Positions 23,777-34,900 of a DNA stretch of 64,000 nucleotides are shown piece after piece (positions within the stretch are counted from its first letter, which is position 1; the number at the start of each line of letters is the position of its first letter). Both the position numbers and the translations under genes were made by a program. The notes below the pieces were generated by a model. It worked only from the letters and a program-made list of their open reading frames with translations, searched no databases and was not told where the DNA came from. Source of the stretch: Ornithodoros turicata (lineage: Eukaryota; Arthropoda; Arachnida; Ixodida; Argasidae); assembly GCF_037126465.1 (NCBI RefSeq), contig NC_088210.1, forward strand, positions 19,307,511-19,371,510. Reading direction: 5' to 3'.

Positions 23777-24950
23777 ATGGTGTTTCTTACTGTCGCGAAT
23801 CTTGTACGGAACACAGGATCCGGAAACAAGTACTGGAAACGAAAAAGGATCTTACAGTTATCAGCCGTGAGTAAATGTGCTCCTGTACATACCTCGGACA
23901 CGTGCGGTGATTAGCGTTGCTGGATTTACGTTTCGAAAATCACAAACTGCATTTTTCAGCATTTCTATGGTCGAAGCCGCAACTGTTATCGGCTGGCTAT
24001 AAGATCGGTGCATCGTGCCCTTCAGCACGCCTGTCAGGGCCGGAAGGCTGTGAAAGTCGAAAGGAGCCAGGTATACATAATCATTTAGGTTTATTCCGCT
24101 TCTCACGACAGCGGTATTTGTCACCAAGCGTCTGCATAACTGTAACTGCATTGTGCTATTCCAGCTTTGGGAGACTAGAATCAACGCAGCCTCAACAGAA
24201 CTTGGTCTGGCCTGTGGGCCTCTTCTCACCAATTTATCGAAGGCAAGCAACCAAAATAGTTTCGAAGAAGCTGCTGCAGTGGTTTTCCCATTGTATTAGT
24301 GACCTACACTAGTGCCAATGCACAAGCACTCAGCACAATTTACTTTGCGCCTCAGACAGAACGAGATACCCTGCATGATTTCTACTGGTCTTCTGGGTAT
24401 CCCAATTTAAGTGCTCTACCATTCTGTGACTTCGGTATACTCTCTTCATACCCGTTGTTTCACATTGAGCCATGTTTGACATGTGACAGTATACGCTGCA
24501 TTGAAGTTCTGCTTGCGAGCTTCAACATTCAGCTTGGCAACACTGGACTCATTTGTGATGAGTCAATTGTGTGTAGCATACATAGTGCAAGAAACCTGTT
24601 ACCAGAAAACACAAAAATTGGCACATCTTCAGCAGGCATCATTAGAATACATCCCCAAACCAATTTCCCCAAAACTTCCCCAAACCAATTTCCTTGTCTT
24701 TTGTTTGCTTTTAGTGCAAAGTTGCGATCGACCGAAGAGTTCTGTCCGACCTGGCGTACACAGAGCCACGGACATTCAAAGTAAGATTATACGCTTATGA
24801 AATGTATTTCAGATGTGCCTTCACTAGATGTTGTACTTGTTGCAGAGCCTTGTTGGCTTAGCTCGCATGAAGAGGTTCCTCGAGCCAGCAGGCCCAAAGG
24901 CAGCCTTGGAGAAACCTCCAGATGGGATCATCACGAGGGGTATGCTTTAG
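23777..24950 (+). CDS. MRPL20: Mitochondrial ribosomal protein bL20m (MRPL20), complete, 5 exons
   Basis: Structural and rRNA-binding protein of the large subunit of the mitochondrial ribosome. Exons are 23777-23866, 23960-24070, 24165-24242, 24715-24780 and 24846-24950, all junctions in phase 0, giving 149 aa, the length usual for the animal protein. Exon 1 starts MVFLTVANLVRN, exon 2 reads HFYGRSRNCYRLAIRSVHRA (the conserved bL20 N-terminal helix with its YGRxRN motif), exon 3 LWETRINAASTELGL (the usual LW-x-x-RI-x-A-A), exon 4 ends DLAYTEPRTFK, and exon 5 begins SLVGLARM and ends at TAG. Introns 1, 2 and 4 are GT-AG. Intron 3 has a GC donor (AAG|GCAAGC) and a TTTTAG acceptor. ATG context is TGTAATGG. 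Polyadenylation signals lie about 50 bp after the stop. The gene converges on the minus-strand M13 gene. Confidence 0.96.
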
Positions 24951-24997
24951 AAGGGAACTCGTAAAAGTAGTGTCATCATGTTCCAGCAAAAGAAAAA

Positions 24998-25008
24998 AAT
25001 AAAATAAA
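24998..25008 (+). terminator. Polyadenylation signals of MRPL20
   Basis: Two overlapping AATAAA hexamers (24998 and 25003) lie 48-58 bp past the MRPL20 stop codon. Confidence 0.65.
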
Positions 25009-25301
25009 ATGAATGGGTAGCCCTGACCTCTTTTTTGTCGTGATGGACGTCATAGCACATCGTCTTGAGTGATGGTCGCCTCTGCTGTACATTGCAAATG
25101 CGAAGAAGGAGAGCAGTTTCCATCAACGGGTTTTCATCCGTATAAGATAACCTGTCCTGGGCTGCTAATACATCTCATTTCTGGTTTTGGAAAAGCCAGA
25201 TTCAAAAATGCCTATTGGTTGGTGGGGTGCATTCTTCACATAACACAAAAGGAATTTGTGATGGTAACGTGTATTCTTTGGAAATATGGTAGTAGCGCGC
25301 A

Positions 25302-25940
25302 TACCGTAATCTCACGCGTATAGCCACGGCTCATGCAGGGATTCCGTTTTTTTTTTCTTCTTTCCTTTTCTTTTCTTTTTTTTGCAGACACTCTGCGGCT
25401 TACCTGAGGATTATTTTTCCGGGGTATTTTCCCCATACCCCAGTTTTAACGAAAGCACCGACAGTGTCTCCGGAACAGCACCGCCCTCTCAATGCATAAC
25501 AGGGGCACATTCACATTCAAGTAGACTGACGTTCCTGGTTCCCCCATACAACTTTAACCAAAGGGGTGATAGTAATTCATGTCTTGTGGAAGACCACTGA
25601 CCTGTCGATCCAGAAAAGAAATATGCAACAAGGGCACAACCCGATCTTAGCAGAACACTAGAACTCACCTTCTTCGTTGTACACCGTGCCGACCCCGGAA
25701 TGTGGACCACAAGGTTTATGGCCTTCTCTATGGTCTCCTTTGTTGGAAGACCCGCAGGAAGGGTCGAATATGTGCTATCCATTTTAATTGATTTATTTTA
25801 TAACTGCACCACTGGTTTACCACACAAATCAGTCGCATCATATTGCCTGCGGCTTATCTGCTAGAAAATTTGCAAAATGTTCTTAAAAACAGGTCCTGCA
25901 GCTTATCTGCGGTGCGGGTTATACGCGTGAAATTACGGTA
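25302..25940. mobile_element. TIR DNA element, TACCGTAAT..CACGCGTAT ends
   Basis: Left end TACCGTAATCTCACGCGTAT and right end ATACGCGTGAAATTACGGTA are near-perfect inverted repeats. Both arms continue with GCCACGG/GCGGGTT and CTGCGGCTTA(C/T)CTG words. The 639-bp element holds a 38-codon minus-strand frame (ATG at 25782, MDSTYSTLPAGLPTK..., ending at a GTGAGT donor-like site). Its position inside the element makes it transposon-derived rather than host. Pogo/Tigger-like class is an inference from the TACCGT ends. Confidence 0.75.
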
Positions 25941-26463
25941 CTTTGCGCACATGCACTGACCCAGCCAATCTTGACAAGCGTTCACATTATATTTTTTCCA
26001 AGTATATCTTCCAGGCCTTATGCTTCGTGTTAAGATGGTACAGAGTTGCTCAAAAATGCAAATCATTTCAATGTTGCATTCATTTTTTTATTTCACCTTT
26101 CCCTCTGGGCCAGGCAGTAAAGCAAGGAGACATCATAGCTTGCAATTACAAATTCGCAAGGGTATTGAATGCCTACTAAACAAAATTAAATTAGTACCCG
26201 TGCACTTGCATTAGCTCTTCCAAAGTAGAACAGCATAGAGAACTTCATGGGCTCTACGATGCCTGTTTGACAGAAGCAGTAGAGAACTACGTTACGGCTC
26301 TATCACAATTTCTAACAGTTTAGAACATTGTGGAACCCAAACTGCTTCCGGATGACAGCGACGCGCCCATACCGCTTGTATTATTTGCGGTGTAACCGCG
26401 TTCTTTTTCAAACACAGCTTACCTGGTGTATTTATTAACATAAAATGCTATTAGTAGGCATTA
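25941..26463. other. Intergenic sequence
   Basis: No exon or structured repeat recognised between the TIR element and the next candidate. Confidence 0.4.
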
Positions 26464-26584
26464 CTATCCAAGCTGAACATTGGACACAATCGTCCATATT
26501 ATCGAATACCAATGAAATAACAACAACAATAATGGAGGTTTCTTGAAAAAAAGGTCCCGAATTCGTGCCTGCTTGCAGGTACAC

Positions 26585-26754
26585 TTGCTTGCACATCGAT
26601 ATAAGCTTCGCAAAATGTCAGCAATACGTAGAGCCTGTTGCTCATCCCCATTGTCCTCAAAGAATCGAAGAGCTGTTTGTAGTCGCGCTTGAGCAGATGT
26701 AACCATTGGCTTGGCGTTGCTGAAGTCATTGACGCCAGAGTCTGAACTTGCCAT
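26585..26754 (-). CDS. Candidate first exon of a small unknown gene
   Basis: The minus-strand ATG at 26754 (context TTGTCATGG) opens MASSDSGVNDFSNAKP, then an amphipathic, probably helical stretch (ARLQTALRFFEDNGDEQQAL, ADILRSLYR). The composition looks like real protein and unlike the translation of the neighbouring repeats. The exon end is unclear; a GTGCAAGC or GTGTACC donor shortly after SLYRC is possible. No second exon was found before MRPL20. The family is not recognised; the terminal LYR alone is not enough to call an LYR-motif protein. Confidence 0.3.
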
Positions 26755-26846
26755 GACAAAAGTACCGCCTCTGTTTTCGTAAACTGCCGAGCGACTGCAC
26801 TATATTTAACTAACGGCACAACTCCTTGCAAGAGGGTCAGCCCCAA

Positions 26847-28812
26847 GTGGACGTGTTCGGAACAGTCATGATGTCATGCTGAATTCTCCAGGCCCTTCAC
26901 GTGCATGAATAACCCCCTTTCCTGTTATAGTTATTGTGGACTGTTATAGAGGGCTGTAGAGGGGTGGGCATAGACGCTTGCCCTCCATACCAATACCGTA
27001 CATAATAACGAGACGAAAGTGCATGTGCTACATATGGTTTGTACCTTGCTGGATCGTCCATAGTCCGAAAAGCAAGTTTTCATATTAATGAGATGATAAT
27101 GCATTGAAAAAGTTTGGTACTCGCAAAAATTGTCCATATTAACGAGGCACGACTGTGCCATAATGCCTGCAGTACAACACACTGTCAAGAAATTCTATTA
27201 CGGAATATACGAAAGTGTAAGTGCAGCAAGTGTTTTGAAATGTCCACAACAAAATCACTTTAATTTGTCCCAGCATTCGTAAATGTACAAAGTATGCCAT
27301 GGCAATAATTTTTATGATTTGTACAACACGTCAAGTGGGTACGGAAGGGAGTACAAAATACTAAGCCAGCAGCTTGTCCCGTAAAATAATACGAAAAATA
27401 CGACATTTTCATATGCAGTCACAGTAACCACAAATATGAAAATATATGGTTAAAAAAAATCGAACCATTCTATGTACACCCCATTCGCATGTCATTATAT
27501 ACATATACAGAGCAATCACTATTGAGCAGTAAGCAGCAGCGGTGCAGTAACTGGCCATAACCTGTTGGCCACTGCAGATGATATTGAGGAAGGCACACAG
27601 TTGTCCGGATATGAAGATACTGTTCTCTGATTAGCATGAAAGGTGCAAAATAAATGTCCAGACGACTAAACATCACGACAGTAACATTAAATATCACTCT
27701 TTGTATGTGATGGAATGTACCCAAGGGGCTGTGTTAGATGTGCCGTTCACTTTATCCGAAAACTTGCTGTGAAGTTTGAGAAAATCCTTAAGGTTACTAT
27801 CATCTCATTATCAAAATTACGAGGGCCTATTGAATGCTCTAATTCCACAGCCAAATAACTATTCTTCAGCTTCTTCAAGTTCTTCAACACCCTGATGGCA
27901 ATGATGTCATGCAGATCAGGCAGGGCAGTTTTGAGTCTTGAAAGTTTATAATGCCAAAAAGTTTAAAAAGTATTTTAAAAGTTAAAAAGTTATTGTACTC
28001 GACAATCATTGCCACTCCAGCACAAAGTATGTACCAGCCCATCCATTTGTTAACTAGCTTTGAGTCTGTCTGTTAAGTGATATTTTCTTGAACAGAAAAT
28101 ATCTAGTCTACCATTATTTCTCTGTGGTATGTACCCTGTTAGTGGTGTAGCCTGTTAATGGGCACTTACAATAAATATCCTATTCTGTACTGTTCTTGGT
28201 GCTGGAACGCAAGTGCTACCGGGATGAACTTTCGTTGAACGCTCTCTCACTCTGACAGTTGATTTTTGACATGGCGAACTTGGCTGATTTTACTTTGTGT
28301 ATAAAGTATCTTCATTTCAGCATGTGTTTGTTGCACGCTACAAAAAAGCTGCCATCTAGAAAGCGAGATGATGTCATGAAATTTGTGATGTGCACTTCGT
28401 CAAAATACTACACAAATGAAATTTCTGTACAAAGCAAGCTTCTTTGAAGCACCACAGCCAAACGAGTCTAAAACTAGAATGTGCCTTCTCTGTGCGCATT
28501 TTTGTGAAAAGGATACTGCACACATATTTCCCCCTTTTTTTTTCTTTCTCTCTAATTACACTCCCCTGGACCTTGAACGTTTCCATTATGCAACAATACT
28601 TCTACTTTGACGTCCTGCCTCCATTTGCCTCAAATGTTTTGTACACGTGAGCACTCAAGGTACCTCCTAGCTGATATCACAAACACGCACAATTTTTGGA
28701 AGACATATACATGACATGAGCAAGCAGTTACGGAAATTGAGCGTTTCTACGGAGCATGCTCTTTTCGAAACAATTTGTTTTCCTATTTACCAACCAGGAA
28801 TTTACCCACTGT
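26847..28812. other. Downstream flank of the M13 gene
   Basis: AT-rich. Part of it should be the M13 3' UTR, but no clear minus-strand AATAAA lies close to the stop. 26930-27150 carries fragments of the MITE family at 10671. Frames here are short and unremarkable. Confidence 0.4.
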
Positions 28813-28912
28813 TCACCATACATTACACTTCTTCGCAGTCTGCACCTGCGAATCGTACGCGCACCCAAAGGCAGTAGAGAACTCTGGCAGCTGCTGGACA
28901 GTCAAGAGCACC
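28813..28912 (-). CDS. M13 exon 17: C-terminus
   Basis: Acceptor CACTTCAG, then VLLTVQQLPEFSTAFGCAYD and QVQTAKKCNVW followed by TGA. The LPEF-x-x-AFGC and the terminal C-x-V-W are hallmarks of M13 C-termini; the two cysteines normally make conserved disulfides. Confidence 0.92.
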
Positions 28913-31900
28913 CTGAAGTGTAAAACCAGAGTGTTAGACAAATGGAATTATCAGGTACAGCAAAGCCGTACGGAAGAACATTATCGTACAAATAGTTTCT
29001 GATCTGGTCTAATACCTTAGTCTGTTTGGCGCTGACGTGCTTGTGGCGTTGGCGTTGATGACGCGGTCGTCCCTGATGTTCTCGCACATAGACTGTGAAA
29101 GAATGCATTCCGTCAGTATTTCGGAAAGCAGCACTTGAGATTGGTGAGCTGTTCGTAACACGTTTCACGTCGTGCGTAAGCGTTGAGAGAGACAAGCAAT
29201 GATAGCACAGGCCCGACTGGTTAGACTTGTGCGGACACGTATGCGATTGTGTACCCAATTAACTATGTGTTGTACCAAAATGTTTGGGTAACATCACTTG
29301 TCGTCCATAGGGTCACCAACTCAGAATGAGATAAATACAACTTATGGTGGCAACAATGATAACACACAGGTTTTGACAGTGGGCTCTGGCAGTATATAAA
29401 AATAACTTCTAGGCACAGATGCAAGTAGACAAATTTCAGTGTTGCGATCTTTATTGTGCGCAGGTACGTTATAACTTGCTTAGCGTCCATATCATGTGTT
29501 AGAAGTTGACGAGAGAATCCTAGCCATGGGATGTATATCGAAAGGCATGCAGGTGATCGAGAGTTAGACGTACCTGCGCGTATCCAACGAAGAACAATTG
29601 TTCAGGGCTGAGATCTAATGCAGGAAGAGCTCCAGTCGACTCTTCAGCTTCTTTAAATGCCTATAGAACATACATTAAGTATGTATGAGCGTTAGGACCT
29701 TTGTACAGGCATTTCTGAGCATGACGTGAATAAAGAGGTGGTTACCAGAAACGCCGACTTGACTCCAGCGATATCAGCAAACGCCTCCCCTGACGTTCTT
29801 GAACCGTCAATCTGAACAGTACAAGGCATTTACAAAATTAAACAGATAGCGATAGATGACTATAAAAGAGCTTTTTAATGCTGGCCATTAAATTCTTAAA
29901 TTCATTACTATAATCAATTCTTAGAATTATCAAAATTGAATTCATTCTTTCATGCAACAGCATTTTGCACCTTTTCTCCATTCACGGTAGCGTCCGGATA
30001 GCTTTCTGCCAAGCATTGTAGCTTTTCTGTGTAGATTCTTCGGGTGGAATCTTCCATCAACTGTGGCCCCATGTCAAGCCCTGGAGCAAGAACACGAAGC
30101 TCTAAGTTTGTAACACGAAACTTATCGTTTTCCTTTACGGAAAAACGTAACGTACCCTTCTTGTCTAGTGCCTTAAATATGTGCGTAGCAATCAGACTGC
30201 CCAAGGAACCGTACTGTATCGACCTGCAGAAAATCAACATGCGGGCATGATACTACGCTAATTCACGTGAAACCCTGTTGTAGTGTTTCAACTCTATGAT
30301 TATAAAGCCACACTGTGATACACATCCATTTCCTTCGAGAACGTCCAGAATAATGTCTAATTGTCTTCTTCACTTTGCTTTCTCCTTCCTCAACCTCCCC
30401 AACTGCCAATTGAAATAAATCTGTGACCCATTATTAAACTAACTGAAATAAGACATTAATACAGTAAATTCCTTTACATTGTGCAATAACAGGATACGCT
30501 GGCTTTTTTCATTTATATTACTTATAGAGTTCCTCACTTATTTTTTTTTTTTTTTTTTTTTGGGGGGGGGGGGGGGGGTTAAAATCGGGGTGACATCGGG
30601 TGAAAAAGTAGATGTTCTGGTTGAAAATAAAAAAGGAGCGCTTCTCACATTTTAGAATGTAGAATGACATAAGATACGGAACAACTGTGCTGAATGTCCA
30701 ATGCTTAGTGTTCTCCAATGTCCGTATTTGTGGCTGAATTGGGACTTTGCAAAGTTTGTTTTTAGGTTTTTTGTTTTTTTTATCCAAATCGGGGGAGGGG
30801 GGTAAAAACAGGCTTTACCCTAAAACACAGGGCCATTACGAGGTACGGCAAAGCTAGGTGAAAAAGAGAAGCTATCCTGTTACCTTATGTTGACATAAGC
30901 CAATTCAAACTTGCATGACTAGCATGGTTTTGTGCCCATTTCTGCTACTTTTCAGGATGTCTCCAACAAGTTTAATCACCGAAAAGCGAGAAACCCTACT
31001 CATAAAACATATCTTCCTGCCGACTTCTCAAGCTACATAAATGTTGCACAAGGTGACAGAACCAATTGTAATATTCATCACTAGACACCCCTTAACTTGT
31101 AAAGAAGATAAAAGACGATTTCTTACTTTAGCTGGCTCAAACTAAAGGTGGGCTTCTGTAGCACGGCAAGTGGAACCACTAAACGATGTGAGACATTTGA
31201 AAAGCAGGTGAGCGTGTGATAATGAAATGCAAACATTACTGGTGTGCTCTGAAATAACGGTGCAACATGGTAGCATGTTAGTTAACTTACACACACTGTT
31301 GCGTTCATATATGTACTGCGCCACTGCATTTTGAGGGTATGTTGTCCACCTGCATATGAAAAAAGGTGTTAAGAACTACTTCTCATATCTGCTTGAGGAC
31401 AAACTTTAAAAGTTCAAAGTATCATGGTCGTGAGCAAAGCTCTCTTTGATGAGTAGCAAGTTAACTAATAGACGAAAGGGTTCATTTCCAACTATAATCC
31501 TTTTTGAAAACTTCATTAATTACCATTGTCGGCGCAGGCACTTCTAATTCGAGAAGAGCAGCAACACTTTCAATTTCAATGTATGTGTTACATATGCGGT
31601 GTCCTGCAGCTGATGTGTTGTTAATATGTCCGTGTAGCTGTCCTGTGAAACTGTAAACCTTTCTGAGCTCCTCGCCTATGTGTGTGTGTATTAGTCATCT
31701 GTGTGTATATTTATTGATATTTTATTGTGTATCTGTCCTTACTGGCATGGTCTTCACCGGGAAAGCTACTATGCTACAGTGTCACTCAATCCAAGGGCAT
31801 CTATTTTAGTGCATCCACTTGAAGTAGTGAAACTGTACCTCAGAATTTGAATTGCTACATGACTAAATTCAAAATTTTTTGGACCAGAATATTCTTGAGA

Positions 31901-34900
31901 GCATGAGTCTAAACCTTGAAAGTTTGAAAAAAAAAACACAAAAAACTTTGAATATGGTCATAAGTAAGCTACACAACATGAACATACACTTGGTCGATGC
32001 TTGTACCGGGAGCTTGGCTCAGTTCCTCAGCCTCCTTCATCCGTAGAAACCTTTCACCTTCAAATACGTTCTCGAGGTGTGACCCAAGTTTTACGATAAA
32101 CTGGAAGGTAAAATTTCTGCGTGAGTACGAGTACATGCCCTCCTGGTGTGTAAATCAGTCACAGTCTGTCAAACTTGATGTTGCCACGGGTGATTGGGAC
32201 AAGCATGAGAAACAGAACCCTGCTTAGAGGCAAGCATACAGGCAGAAGGAGGTATATATGTAGGCCTTAGACATCAAAATACATACTATAACTGGCAACA
32301 GGAGATACAAAATAAACAGACGTGAAACGTGTATTTGTGTTACCACGAAAAACATATGCGGCTTCCACGGCTACACCAAGAAGATATGCATCATGAATGC
32401 TGCACAATTCAGTGAAATAAGATTTAACTTCCCGGCGTTTGTATTTTATACATCAATGTACATTGGCAAACAATGTGTTTCTCTTCCAGCCAGGAAACAG
32501 TTTTCAAGCATACTTACGTCCTTGTAGTACTCTTCGAGGTAGCGAGAATCAGTGATGATGTTGGAATAGCCAAGCTCGACGTCGACGTCACCGATCTGTA
32601 CGATACAATTATAAAGGATTTTGAGAAAAGCCCTCCAGCAGCTCACTAATGGCCGTAACCGTAAGGCTCTAAAAAGACTTTCTTACTTTCTCTTTCACTT
32701 GCCGCTTGTCTTGGATCCAATCTACATGACTCAGCGTTTTTTCACTGGCTCGTTTCACATTCTTAGCTATCTCCTTTGCCTGCAAAATGTTCATAATTGC
32801 GGTGACAGCTCCTACACTCTCATTCACGCTTGGATAACCACATAACTGCAGGCTCAAAAAGACTCGCGAGTAAAAGAAAAAAAAATTTCCAACAGGTCTG
32901 CTGCTGGGAAGAAGGGGCAATGGGGTGGCCGCCCCACTTGAACTCAAGCTGTGGTGCATCGAAGATAGAGAGGGTGTCGATATTCTTTTACGAGGCAGGT
33001 TTATAGTGCAGCATTGGCACATTCAGTTGTACTATCAATCTTGACTACTGCAGGTAACATTACCTACTTTGCGTACCTGTATCTGCTGCTACCGTCTCTG
33101 CACTTTTGCCGTGAAACGCGTTCCAAGTTTAAATGTGCATGTGTCTGGTAATCACACAGAGAAAGACGGGCCGTTGCCTAACTAACTGAATGTTGTAAGG
33201 TGAAGCTATTTTGGCATATTTTGAGTCATTCTGCATTCCGTGTAGCCTGCATCAATCTGCTACAACAACTACTTTAGTTGATGATGATGATGATGATGAT
33301 GATTGGGGAGTTCTATCGCCAGGGGCGATACCCTACCCAATGCCACCTGCCACATTTTGTTTTTCCTTTCCGTATACGTGAGGTCCTTAATGTATCCGGC
33401 CTTCAAACCTCATCAAGATGAGGTAATGAGCATCAGAGATAATAACGCAGAAGGTGTCCCTGACCTTCTCAAGAACTTTCTCCTTGTCCTTGTACTGGTT
33501 AACGTAGAGCTCTCCAACGGCATGGCCCAAGTAGTGGCTTGTGTGACGCACACACTGCTCCCACCATTCCTCCTCAGGAAGGTTCACATCTTCAGCGCCT
33601 GGAACATACATGGAATTCGTCAGATTGTGCTGGTAACAGAAGACAGAACACGATGGGCAACAGAAGCAGCTGCTAAGAAGGTATACAGGGTGTTTCACCT
33701 AATGTGAAAAAATAAATAAATAAAACATAAAAAAATCTATTGGTCTGAACACTATGGGATCAACGATATTTATTTCTGGGGAGATTTTGCCATGATACAA
33801 ATTTCAGAGTTGGCAAATTTCAGAGTTCAATTGGGAAAATTCAATTTCTCGCAAATTAAATTTGACAAAAGTGCTCAGATGTCATGGCAAAATCTCCCCC
33901 TGACGTAAATAGTGTTGACCCCATAGTGGTCAGTCAAATAGATTTTTAATTTTTTTTTTTTTTCCACATTAGGTGAAACACCCTGTATATAAAATTTGTC
34001 ATCGCTATAGGAGACGACGCCAGAGCACAAAGTGACGTCGCTTACACTTGAACAATCCAGGTTCTTTCAAAAATTTGTGTAATGTTTACAGGGGGCATTT
34101 AGATTTTTTAGCAAGGCTGATTTATAATAAACACCATTTTTTTTAGTCTGCAGTGGCACTTTATATGTAAAAGTTATATGTACCTTTTTAGGACTAAAAT
34201 AAGCGTTAATATTAGAGCGTGCGAATAGCAAAATTTCCATTGCGAATAGTTTAGAGTAATTCCGAGTACCTCATGGTGAAATATTTGGTGGTGCTGTGCT
34301 CATTAGATGATTTTCTGCTCCGAACATGTGAGCCTTTTCACCCAGCATAAGATATTGTGAGAGAAAGTCCCTCTGTGCTGTGTAGGGTAGACTGCATTAG
34401 TGGGATGAACTGCATTGAGAGTTAGTCAACATGTTCCATGCAGCCTGTTTTGTATGCATCTCCTCATTTTTATGTTTACATTGTGAATTGCCTGTACTTT
34501 CTTTTAGAAACTGCACATGGTATTTCCATCTGTTACTGATCATAACTCTGGAAGTTTGGAGAACATTTACTGGAACCTGCAATGCCCAGAGCACAGTGTT
34601 CACCATGAGCTCACAAAATTTGTTGGATTTAGTGAGAGAATATTGTAAACAATGGAAAGCGGGCTTAGCCTAACACTCGAGTGTAATTAGGTGAAGCCGA
34701 CTTGCAGAATGGAGCAGTACACCAAAAGAACAATGGCAGTAACATGAAGTGGGCTTCACCTAACTCTTAAATGTAATGAGGCGAAGCCGACTTGCAGAAT
34801 TGCGACAGTGTAGCGATACTTCGCTTCAGCACAGCGCTCGAAAAATATTCGAAAATTTCGAATACTGAAAATAGGTTGCAAATAGCATCAGATATTTGTT

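Noticed and set aside
24299..24784. 161-codon + frame as a separate gene
   Set aside because: It covers MRPL20 intron 3 and exon 4 in a different frame from the true coding frame.
25668..25782. MDSTYSTLPAGLPTK exon with GTGAGT donor as a host gene start
   Set aside because: It lies wholly inside the TACCGTAAT TIR element (25302-25940).
28902..29258. Open frame reading LCYHCLSLSTLTHDVKRV as an M13 C-terminal exon
   Set aside because: A different frame (29092-29016) joins both neighbours in phase and gives the expected link to VLLTVQQLPEF, while this frame cannot join exon 17 in phase.
33281..33302. Direct repeats of GAT as a CRISPR-like or regulatory array
   Set aside because: It is a simple trinucleotide tail of a minus-strand LINE 3' end.
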